Below, one piece after another: positions 1 to 6,944 of a DNA stretch of 32,819 nt. The DNA is from Thermoleophilia bacterium (lineage in GTDB: Bacteria; Actinomycetota; Thermoleophilia; Miltoncostaeales; Miltoncostaeaceae): NCBI GenBank assembly GCA_017882545.1, contig JADGPG010000101.1, positions 1 through 32,819 on the forward strand. The letters run 5' to 3'. The number at the start of each line of letters is the position of its first letter. The first letter of the stretch is position 1. A program made the translations under genes and the position numbers. Under the pieces are notes generated by a model. That model was not told where the DNA came from and made no database searches. It saw nothing but the letters and a program-made list of their open reading frames with translations.

Positions 1-502
1 ACCCGATCATCACGACGCCGATACCCCCCACCAGTCCGCCGACCGCGTTCCAGGAGATGAAGGTCCGATAGGGCATGCGGCTCATACCCGCTAGCCCGGG
101 AACAGTCGCCCGGAAGAACGCGACGAAGCGCCCCAGGAACACCGCCGGAGCGCCGCGACGGCGCACGAAGTCCTGGGCGCGAACGACGCGGTGCTGGTGC
201 TTGCGCAATGGCCGCATCCGCAGGATGCGGGTGCCGAAATGGCGTCCGATCTCGTAGCCGATCGAGTCGCCTGCGATGGCGGCCACGACGACGATCGCCA
301 TCATCACCCAGACATCAACCGCGCCGCGGCTGGCGAGCACCCCGCCCAACACCGCCGCCGTCTCGCCGGGGATCACGAATCCGACAAACAGGGCATCCTC
401 TGCGAACACCAGGCCGAACACGATCAGATACGCGACCACGCCGCCGTGGCCGAGCAGGAAGTTTTGGATCGGCTCCAGGATGTAGGTGTGAAACCAGCCC
501 AC
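1..502 (-). CDS. DedA / SNARE-associated family membrane protein (partial, C-terminus beyond window)
   Basis: About 167 codons are visible and the frame runs off the left edge. The product is hydrophobic. Near residue 35 it has the typical DedA stretch 'FAEDALFVGFVIPGET', then a second hydrophobic span, the 'GDSIGYEIGRHFG' segment, an arginine-rich loop, and 'FLGRFVAFFRATVPGLAGMSRM', which matches the conserved DedA 'GRF.P..R...P..AG...M' signature. DedA proteins are inner-membrane proteins implicated in envelope homeostasis and lipid-carrier transport; the substrate here is unknown. The GTG at 502 is chosen because the N-terminus then begins just before the amphipathic stretch. It lacks a strong ribosome binding site, and an in-frame GTG further upstream is possible. 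It lies 108 bp downstream of csrA on the same strand, so co-transcription is possible. Confidence 0.85.
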   Translation of the reverse strand, partial: MGWFHTYILEPIQNFLLGHGGVVAYLIVFGLVFAEDALFVGFVIPGETAAVLGGVLASRGAVDVWVMMAIVVVAAIAGDSIGYEIGRHFGTRILRMRPLRKHQHRVVRAQDFVRRRGAPAVFLGRFVAFFRATVPGLAGMSRMPYRTFISWNAVGGLVGGIGVVMIG

Positions 503-610
503 GGTGGCGCAGCCTAGCCCGCTTCGATCCTCCCGGGGCACTGTGCCGCCCGACCGGCGACCGGACGCGGGCGTTGGTCATCGCGCGTCGGCACACCGCC
601 GCGCACGGGA

Positions 611-838
611 TCAGGCCTGTTCGTCGGCCTCGGTCGTGATCTCGACCACCTCGACCACATCCGGGGCGGCGTCCGTCGGCGGATGGATTTCGAGGAACAC
701 TTCCTTGCGGAACACCGAGACCTCACGCGGGGCTTCGATGCCGATGCGCACCTTGTCGCCAACGACGTCGAGAATCGAAATCTCGATGTCGTCGCCAACC
801 ATGATGCTCTGATGCTTCTTGCGGGTCAGCACCAACAT
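611..838 (-). CDS. csrA: Carbon storage regulator CsrA (RNA-binding translational regulator)
   Basis: 75 aa. CsrA forms a homodimer that binds GGA motifs in mRNA leaders and represses or stabilises target messages. The protein starts MLVLTRKK, the family hallmark, continues with '[37 protein letters not shown]', and keeps the RNA-contact residues Leu4, Arg6 and Arg44. After about residue 52 there is an acidic, valine-rich tail. The ATG at 838 is fixed by an AAGGAGG ribosome binding site 9 nt upstream; a longer frame exists but lacks this support. CsrA is sporadic in actinobacteria and usually sits beside fliW or flagellar genes. Neither is seen here; instead the gene is divergent from rpoZ. 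Confidence 0.95.
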   Translation of the reverse strand: MLVLTRKKHQSIMVGDDIEISILDVVGDKVRIGIEAPREVSVFRKEVFLEIHPPTDAAPDVVEVVEITTEADEQA

Positions 839-891
839 GTCCAGAGGCCTCCTTGCGCTCTGCAATGCGCGCCGATGCGCGGACTCGGAGT

Positions 892-926
892 AGTATGCAC
901 GTTCGGGCTGGTGCCTTGAATAGACT
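892..926. promoter_or_regulatory. Overlapping divergent promoters csrA / rpoZ (putative)
   Basis: Leftward (csrA): a TTCAAG -35-like box at 920-915, a 17-nt spacer and a CATACT -10 box at 897-892. Rightward (rpoZ): a TAGACT -10 box at 921-926, directly abutting the csrA -35, with no convincing -35 of its own. The two promoters would occlude each other. This rests on pattern matching only. Confidence 0.4.
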
Positions 927-940
927 TCTGGGGGGAATTA

Positions 941-1492
941 ATGCTGTACGGACGTCGCCTGGATCAGGCGTTGGAGCACGTGGACGGCTCGCGGTATGCA
1001 CTCGTGCACGCCGTGTCCAAGCGCGCTCGGCAGATCACCCTCTGGCTGACTGCCGACCCCGCGGAGCTGCGTGCCGAGTCGGCTCCCCCGCCTGCCGCGG
1101 GCGAACTGATCACGCGTGACCCGGTGGCGCTCGCCGAGGCCGAGATCCTCGCCGGCGAGGTCATCGTGCACTGGGACCCCGAGGGCAAGGCCGACCTAAT
1201 CGAGCCGATCACGGCCGACGAGGTCGACCCGCTCGACGAGACGCTCTTGCTGGAAAGCCTCAGCGACGAGGACGACGACGGCGAACTGGTGGCGGAGGAC
1301 GACGGCGAGCTCACGCCGGCGCTGGCCCAAGTGCTCGACGGCGAGGCGCCCGCCGAGATCGTCGAGGATGAAGAGACCGACGAGGATGAGGCCGAGGAGA
1401 CCGTCGCCCTCGAGGGCGACGAGATCGCCGCCGTCAGCCTGGAGGGTCTCGCCGAGCAGGAGGCCGCCGCCGACGAGGACGACGAGTCCTAG
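941..1492 (+). CDS. rpoZ: RNA polymerase omega subunit with long acidic C-terminal extension
   Basis: 183 aa. Residues 8-32 ('DQALEHVDGSRYALVHAVSKRARQI') match the omega signature of an Asp-x2-Leu helix, a 'R/S-R/Y-x-LV..A.KRARQ' helix and later 'DPVALAEAEILAGEV' at about 66-80, equivalent to the 'KPTVIALREIAEG' element. Omega helps fold and retain the beta-prime subunit. From about residue 85 the protein becomes a roughly 100-residue Asp/Glu-rich, probably disordered tail. Omega proteins are normally 70-110 aa, so about half of this protein is extra. The ATG is preceded by a G-rich Shine-Dalgarno (GGGGGG, 5-nt spacer). In most actinobacteria rpoZ lies between gmk and coaBC; here it stands alone, followed by a hairpin. 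Assignment is by motif and was not checked by alignment. Confidence 0.8.
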   Translation: MLYGRRLDQALEHVDGSRYALVHAVSKRARQITLWLTADPAELRAESAPPPAAGELITRDPVALAEAEILAGEVIVHWDPEGKADLIEPITADEVDPLDETLLLESLSDEDDDGELVAEDDGELTPALAQVLDGEAPAEIVEDEETDEDEAEETVALEGDEIAAVSLEGLAEQEAAADEDDES

Positions 1493-1535
1493 CCCGCCGC
1501 GCCGGCGACGGCGCGCTCCCGAGGACCGCACTACC

Positions 1536-1568
1536 GCAGACGCCGCGCGATTCCCGCGCGGCGTCTGC
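1536..1568 (+). terminator. Strong hairpin after rpoZ (terminator-like)
   Basis: A perfect 14-bp stem (GCAGACGCCGCGCG paired with its complement) has a 5-nt loop ATTCC and lies 43 nt after the rpoZ stop. No T-run follows, so it may act as a Rho-assisted or intrinsic terminator of the GC-rich actinobacterial type. It isolates rpoZ from the SOS-box cluster. Confidence 0.7.
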
Positions 1569-1607
1569 CGTTGCGGCCCCCGAGGGCAGCGCGTTCGCCC
1601 ACCCCGG

Positions 1608-1627
1608 ATACGAACATATGTTCGTAT
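1608..1627. promoter_or_regulatory. SOS box (LexA operator), perfect 20-bp palindrome
   Basis: The 20 bp are a perfect inverted repeat whose core, CGAACATATGTTCG (1611-1624), matches the Gram-positive LexA/DinR consensus CGAAC-RNRY-GTTCG exactly. It is followed by a TATGAT -10 hexamer at 1627-1632, so bound repressor would cover the promoter spacer. The downstream ATG (1642) is 9 nt past the -10 box, implying a transcript with almost no leader. Known: such boxes control SOS genes in Bacillus and Mycobacterium. Inference: the 1642-3504 cluster is SOS-induced. No lexA gene is in the window. Confidence 0.85.
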
Positions 1628-1641
1628 ATGATGCCCGTCCC

Positions 1642-1899
1642 ATGGCAAGCCCCGAGGACATCGAGATCTTCTGCCGCGTCCATCTGAGCGAGGCGGATGC
1701 CGAGCGCCTGGTCGGCTGGCTGGCCTGGCGGACCCGGCACAACCAGGCCCTGGCGGGTGCCGGCGATCCTCTCGAGCGGCTGCGCCATGCCCTCACCTAT
1801 TGGCTCGACGACCCGCAGCGCGATCGGCTGCTGGACTGGCTCGAGCGCCGGCGTCGCGACGGTGAGGCCTTCGTCCCCGGCCCGCGCGCGACGGGATGA
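1642..1899 (+). CDS. Unknown 85-aa protein, first gene behind the SOS box
   Basis: The family is not recognised. The product is soluble, mostly helical and tryptophan-rich, with motifs 'FCRVHLSEADAERLVGWLAWRTRHN', 'DPLERLRHALTYWLDD' and 'RLLDWLERRRRDG'. It has repeated amphipathic helices carrying Leu-x-x-Trp-Leu and a basic stretch near the C-terminus, which would suit a small protein- or nucleic-acid-binding adaptor. I start it at 1642 (MASPED) because the ATG sits 9 nt after a TATGAT -10 box. The in-frame ATG at 1618 lies inside the LexA palindrome and would be untranscribed. Its stop (1897-1899) is 44 nt before the methyltransferase start, so both are probably on one mRNA. Function may be linked to DNA damage by regulation alone; nothing catalytic is visible. 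Confidence 0.7.
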   Translation: MASPEDIEIFCRVHLSEADAERLVGWLAWRTRHNQALAGAGDPLERLRHALTYWLDDPQRDRLLDWLERRRRDGEAFVPGPRATG

Positions 1900-1943
1900 C
1901 GGCGGGCCGATCGCGCGCTAGCCTCGAGGCAGACAGGAGCCGC

Positions 1944-2450
1944 ATGACCGACATCCGCATCGCCACCCTTAACCACCCCCACGGGCCAATCACCGTCGCC
2001 GCCACGCCGGACGGGATCGTACGGATCGCGTTCGCCGTGGAGGACCCGGATCGGGTCGGCATCGAGCTCGCCGCGCTCGGGAACGTCCGGGCGGACTCGG
2101 CGGCGCTCGCCGATGAGTTGACCTGGCTCCAGGACGCACTGGATGGCCGGCCGGCCGCACCCGCACCCGCCACGGACCTCCGGCTCGCCCGCACACCGTT
2201 TGCCCGCGATGTCCTCGACGCCATCGCCGCCGTCCCACCCGGGTCGACGCTCAGCTACGCCGGGCTCGCGGCGGCCGCCGGCCGTCCGCGTGCAGTCCGG
2301 GCCGTTGCACACGTCTGTGCAACCAACCCCGTCCCGCTGGTCGTGGGCTGCCACCGCATCGTCCGCAGCGACGGGACGTCCGGCGACTATCGTGGCGGTG
2401 CCGATCTCAAGGCCCGCCTGCTCGCGGCGGAAGCCGCCGCTCCGGCCTGA
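1944..2450 (+). CDS. ogt: Methylated-DNA--protein-cysteine methyltransferase (Ogt/MGMT family), variant active site
   Basis: 168 aa. These suicide enzymes move alkyl groups from O6-guanine or O4-thymine to their own cysteine. The N-terminal half is the usual RNase H-like cap. The C-terminal DNA-binding domain contains 'TPFARDVLDAIAAVPPGSTLSYAGLAAAAGRPRAVRAV', then 'NPVPLVVGCHRIVRSDGTSGDYRGGADLKARLLAAE'. The acceptor Cys136 and its His are present, but the canonical PCHR reads GCHR, and the helix preceding it, normally RAVG.A(N/C)..N, reads 'RAVAHVCATN' with an extra Cys125. The start at 1944 has AGGAG 4 nt upstream. It is preceded by the SOS-box gene and followed at 46 nt by an unknown gene. 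It is probably active, but the Pro-to-Gly change could alter rate or specificity. Close to Ogt; AdaB cannot be excluded. Confidence 0.88.
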   Translation: MTDIRIATLNHPHGPITVAATPDGIVRIAFAVEDPDRVGIELAALGNVRADSAALADELTWLQDALDGRPAAPAPATDLRLARTPFARDVLDAIAAVPPGSTLSYAGLAAAAGRPRAVRAVAHVCATNPVPLVVGCHRIVRSDGTSGDYRGGADLKARLLAAEAAAPA

Positions 2451-2496
2451 GCCCCGGCGGCGGTCCCCCGGCGTCGCAATCTGCGACATTTCCTGG

Positions 2497-3504
2497 GTGG
2501 CCCGCCATGACATCACGTTCGCCGACCTCGGCCGTGACCCTGAGGTCGTGGCGCGGGATCTGATGACCTGGCAGCGCGGCGACCGCGACGAGGCCATCGG
2601 TCAGACGCTGGCCGCCAGCGCGCGCGCGACCCACGGCAAGGGCATGACGATCTGGGTGTGGATCGGTGCACTCGCCGACGGCACCCCGGTGTGGGTCCTT
2701 CCGGTGACGACCGACCACGCGCGGGCCTTCGCGCCAGCCGGCCCGGCCCGGGTGCTCTCGGCGATCATCGCCGGGACGATCGACGCCGGCGCCGACCCCG
2801 CCGCCTTGGCGGTCTGCGACTGGCACGGCTGGACCCTCATCGAGGCCCCCGGCGCCGACCCGGAGTTGATCGCACTTGCAATCGCCGACCGCCTCCCCGA
2901 CGCCGCGCGGGTCGGCATCGCCACACTGCCCGACATCGTCGGCGCGCGCCCCGAACTCGCCCTCGGCCGCGCCCGTGCCCGCTCCGGGCTCGCCGTGCTT
3001 GCCGGCGCCGTCGGGGCCCACCCGATCGAGGTCGCGATCGCGCTTGCCGCCCGAGGCCAGTCGCTGGAGGTCGATGGCGCCGACCCTGACATGGTCCACA
3101 ACCTGCGCAACTGGGGCTTCTCCGGAGAGGCCCTGCCCGACGAGTCCGCCGGTACGCCGCCGGGCCTCGGCATCGACGACGACCCGTGCCCACGCCGTCG
3201 TCACGCCCGCCGCGTACTGCAGCGCCTCCTGCGGATGGGCAAGGTCGGCACGAACTACCACACCGCCGTCGACCACCTGTACCGCGGCGTGTCCGCCGAC
3301 CAGCGCCACGAGGCGCTCGCGGTCGGGGAAGCGCTCATCCGGGCCGGACTGCTTGGTGAGAAGCCCAGCGTCGGCCAGCGTCATGTGTATCTGCGTCGGG
3401 AATCGCTGGCCCAGATCCACGCGCTGATCGAGCGTGGTGAGACCGATGCCCCGGAACTGCTCGAGCTCTGGACGGCGCCGCCGCCGGGGGCTCACACCCG
3501 CTAG
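2497..3504 (+). CDS. Unknown 335-aa protein with C-terminal winged-helix-like region
   Basis: The family is not recognised. The start GTG at 2497 is the first plausible one after the methyltransferase stop (2450) and has no clear ribosome binding site. Residues 1-55 resemble a small helical motif ('DLGRDPEVVARDLMTW'). Residues 55-190 alternate beta strands and helices ('GKGMTIWVWIGALADGTPVWVLPVTTDHARAF'). The last ~110 residues hold a basic helix, then 'ARRVLQRLLRMGKVGTNYHTAVDHLYRG...ALAVGEALIRAGLLGEKPSVGQRHVYL', which reads like a winged-helix fold with a beta-hairpin wing. No signal peptide or membrane span. Composition matches the neighbours. The gene probably belongs to the SOS-box transcript. 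It ends tail-to-tail with the next gene, sharing CTAG at 3501-3504. Confidence 0.72.
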   Translation: MARHDITFADLGRDPEVVARDLMTWQRGDRDEAIGQTLAASARATHGKGMTIWVWIGALADGTPVWVLPVTTDHARAFAPAGPARVLSAIIAGTIDAGADPAALAVCDWHGWTLIEAPGADPELIALAIADRLPDAARVGIATLPDIVGARPELALGRARARSGLAVLAGAVGAHPIEVAIALAARGQSLEVDGADPDMVHNLRNWGFSGEALPDESAGTPPGLGIDDDPCPRRRHARRVLQRLLRMGKVGTNYHTAVDHLYRGVSADQRHEALAVGEALIRAGLLGEKPSVGQRHVYLRRESLAQIHALIERGETDAPELLELWTAPPPGAHTR

Positions 3505-3830
3505 TCGCGCCCGCGGCCCGGCGCGTCGGTGGCCATGCGCGCCATTCGCGCGAAGCCTGCGTCAAGCGCGAGCGCCGGGTCCCACGCGTCGGTCTCCGCC
3601 GGCGCGACGCGGGCGGCGACGTCGAAGTACCAGGTCGAGGCGGTACGGTAGGCGCGGGCGAGGTCGGCGACGGTGAAGGTCACGCCCACCTGGCGGCGCA
3701 ACTCGTCGACGACCGCGAACGAGAGCTCGTTGCGGAGTCCGCGCACCGGCGAGCGGTCGGACTCCAGGCGCCGGAGCCCTTCCTCCCAGGAGAAGCGCGC
3801 GGCCTGGACCTCGGAGGCGTCAGCCGACAT
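3501..3830 (-). CDS. Conserved-looking hypothetical protein, downstream of DUF501
   Basis: 109 aa, soluble and helical, function unknown. Recognisable stretches are 'FSWEEGLRRL', 'NELSFAVVDELRRQVGVTFTVADLARAY' and 'STWYFDVAARVAPAE'. The last part recalls small actinobacterial proteins encoded just after DUF501, but I cannot name the family. The ATG at 3830 is chosen because the frame above it lies wholly inside DUF501; the two genes overlap by 11 bp, implying translational coupling. It is the last gene of the long minus-strand run beginning at glmU. Confidence 0.7.
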   Translation of the reverse strand: MSADASEVQAARFSWEEGLRRLESDRSPVRGLRNELSFAVVDELRRQVGVTFTVADLARAYRTASTWYFDVAARVAPAETDAWDPALALDAGFARMARMATDAPGRGRD

Positions 3831-4305
3831 CGGCCCGCATCCGGTCCACGCAGCACATCGTCGGCCAGGCGAGGTCGGTCCGGGCCGCGATCCAGTCCCC
3901 AATCTCCGATCCCCCGGACGCCATTGCGAACGCCAAGTGGGCGTGCAGACACTTGACCCGCATCGGATCGCGGACGCCGCCGATGTTGATGCCGGCGTGG
4001 AGCGCTCGGTGTCGGGCGTTGGCGGCGAGGATGTGATCCGCCATCGCCGGATCGTCCTCCAGCTCCCGGACCCCGCCGGCCGCCTCGAGCCGGCTGACCG
4101 ACTCGACGAGCGCGCGGCAGATCAGCCAGAAGCGGGTCGGGAACGGGCGCCCGCGGGTGTCGACCGGCTCGTTGGCGAGCACGGCGGGGCCACCGTGCGG
4201 GCATGCGATCGCCAGCGAATACCGCGTGAACGGCGGGCGCCCGAGCAGCCGCGCCACGACCTCGGGGTCAGGAGGCTCGGGAACGCTTGGGGAGGATGAG
4301 GTCAA
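3820..4305 (-). CDS. DUF501 domain protein
   Basis: 161 aa. It contains the DUF501 core: 'DPEVVARLLGRPPFTRYSLAIACPHGGPAVLANEP', 'GRPFPTRFWLICRALVESVSRLEAAGGVRELE' and 'HRALHAGINIGGVRDPMRVKCLHAHLAFAMASGG', with conserved Cys and His residues that could bind a metal (CPHG, KCLHAH). Function is not established. In actinobacteria DUF501 typically follows eno-ftsB/divIC and precedes an exopolyphosphatase; here no ppx follows. The start is TTG at 4305, inside the 3' end of ftsB (38-bp overlap), so translation is probably coupled. Confidence 0.88.
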   Translation of the reverse strand: MTSSSPSVPEPPDPEVVARLLGRPPFTRYSLAIACPHGGPAVLANEPVDTRGRPFPTRFWLICRALVESVSRLEAAGGVRELEDDPAMADHILAANARHRALHAGINIGGVRDPMRVKCLHAHLAFAMASGGSEIGDWIAARTDLAWPTMCCVDRMRADVG

Positions 4306-4664
4306 GACCCTGCGGCAGCTTCGCTTTCGGCTTCGGCGAGAAGAAGTCGATGACGTAGCCCTGCTCGCCGGGCCGGAGCATCCCGATCTCGCGTGCGCGG
4401 ATCTCCAGGATCTGCGGCTGCTTGAGCTCCACGAGCTGCCCGGCCAACGTATCGCGCTGGGCCTGCAGCTTGGTCAGCGAGACCTCCTGCGAGCGCAGCG
4501 TGCTCTTGGTCGTCAGATAGCCACTGACCGGGCCGATGTAGCTCAGCCCAACGGCGGCAAACAGGCCCGCGATGACGATGGTGCGTGGAGAAGGCGTCGG
4601 ACGTCCCCGGTGGTGCGTCGGCGGCGGCAGTCGCCGCGGTACGTCCTAGGTACGCCTCCGCCAT
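4268..4664 (-). pseudogene. ftsB: Septum formation initiator FtsB/DivIC, apparently frameshifted
   Basis: FtsB/DivIC proteins form the FtsQLB/DivIB-DivIC-FtsL division complex. The conserved part is clear: a membrane span 'IVIAGLFAAVGLSYIGPVSGYL', then a coiled coil 'TLRSQEVSLTKLQAQRDTLAGQLVEL', then the family motif 'ILEIRAREIGMLRPGEQGYVIDF'. It ends at 4268. However, no ATG, GTG or TTG precedes the span in this frame after a TAG stop. The only start with a good ribosome binding site (GGGAGGAG, ATG at 4664; MAEAYLGRT) lies in another frame. The interval is 397 nt, one more than a multiple of three. Removing one base of the four-G run (4605-4608) gives a smooth 131-aa protein, 'APPGRPTPSPRTIVIAGL'. 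Division genes are usually essential, so a sequencing indel is likeliest; a rare start codon or recoding remain possible. Confidence 0.75.
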
Positions 4665-4726
4665 CGGTGCTCCTCCCGCGCCGCGCAGGATTGTGGCCCA
4701 GAATCGCCGGGCTGAGTGTCCCGCAC

Positions 4727-6043
<1,317 letters not shown>

Positions 6044-6046
6044 TCA

Positions 6047-6052
6047 GTCTAC
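6047..6052 (-). promoter_or_regulatory. Putative -10 element of eno (TAGACT)
   Basis: On the minus strand TAGACT lies 39 nt before the eno ATG, between the histidine-kinase stop (6087) and eno. No good -35 is visible. The same hexamer precedes rpoZ, phoU and the VOC gene. Confidence 0.4.
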
Positions 6053-6086
6053 GGACCGGGCACCGCCGTTGCACCCGGCGAATCTC

Positions 6087-6896
6087 CTAGCCGGCGATCG
6101 GAAGCACCATCCGCACCGTCGTCTGGCCGGTGCCGGCAACGGCCTCGGCACGCCCCCCGTGGGCCTCGCAGACCATGCGCACCAATGCCAGACCGAGGCG
6201 CGAGGCCAGCAGTGTGCGCGGATCATCGGGCGCCTCTGGGCGACGTCCGTCCAACAGCGCGTCCAGGGACGCCGCATCGGGCGTGATGTCCTCGTCGGAG
6301 ACCTCGACCACCGCCTCCCCGGCGACGCTCGACAAGGCGCACACCACTGTCGCCGACTGCGGCGAGAAGGTGATCGCCTGGTCGAGCAGGCACTCCAGCG
6401 CCCGTCCGAGGATTGGCGCGTCCGCACGCACGGGTGGGCACTCGTCCAGACGCAACTCGATGCGGACCTGCCGGGCGACCGCCCGTGCGGACGCGTCCAG
6501 CACGCGGCCGCGCACGAGGCCTGCGATGTCGACGGTCGCGTAGCGCGCGGGTCGCCCGGACAGGTTTCCGATCAACACGAGATCGTCGACCATCTCGATC
6601 ATGCGCCGGGTATGGAACACCGCGCACTCAAGCATGTGTTCCAACTCCGGCTCGAGGGGTCCGGCGTTGCCCTGGAGCATCAGCTGGAGGTAGCCGCTGA
6701 TCGCCGTCGCAGGGGTGCGCAGCTCATCCGCGGCAACGCGCAGGAGGTCCCGCGGAAGATCCCCGGCGGGCACGAGCACCGCGGCGCGGTCCAGCGCCGC
6801 CCTGGCGGCGGCGACCTCCGTCTCAAGCCTGGCGACCCGCACGACATCGATTGGCGCGGGGGCGAGCTGGCGGGTCGGGAACTGCGGCGGGGTCAC
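6087..6896 (-). CDS. Degenerate (pseudo-) histidine kinase, cytosolic
   Basis: 269 aa without membrane span or sensor domain. Residues 48-70 copy the HisKA H-box ('LLRVAADELRTPATAISGYLQLM'), but the phospho-accepting His of 'SHELRTP' is Asp57. The ATPase domain is also altered: the N-box Asn is Gln173 ('LLDQAITFSP'), and the G1 box 'DTGxG' reads 'DEDIT' (201-205). A G2-like 'LGLALVRMVCEAHGG' remains at 235-248. It therefore probably neither autophosphorylates nor binds ATP normally, and may work as a protein-binding scaffold. The start is GTG at 6896, with no strong ribosome binding site. It lies between mazG (48 nt) and eno (79 nt); no response regulator is nearby. An N-terminal coiled coil (20-42) would aid dimerisation. 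Confidence 0.85.
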   Translation of the reverse strand: MTPPQFPTRQLAPAPIDVVRVARLETEVAAARAALDRAAVLVPAGDLPRDLLRVAADELRTPATAISGYLQLMLQGNAGPLEPELEHMLECAVFHTRRMIEMVDDLVLIGNLSGRPARYATVDIAGLVRGRVLDASARAVARQVRIELRLDECPPVRADAPILGRALECLLDQAITFSPQSATVVCALSSVAGEAVVEVSDEDITPDAASLDALLDGRRPEAPDDPRTLLASRLGLALVRMVCEAHGGRAEAVAGTGQTTVRMVLPIAG

Positions 6897-6944
6897 CCCG
6901 TCTGTATCGGCCGGTGCCCCGGAAACCTTGCGTGGAAGGCGCGC

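Noticed and set aside
1618-1641. Upstream in-frame ATG for the SOS-box gene
   Set aside because: It lies within the LexA palindrome and upstream of the -10 box, so it would not be on the transcript.
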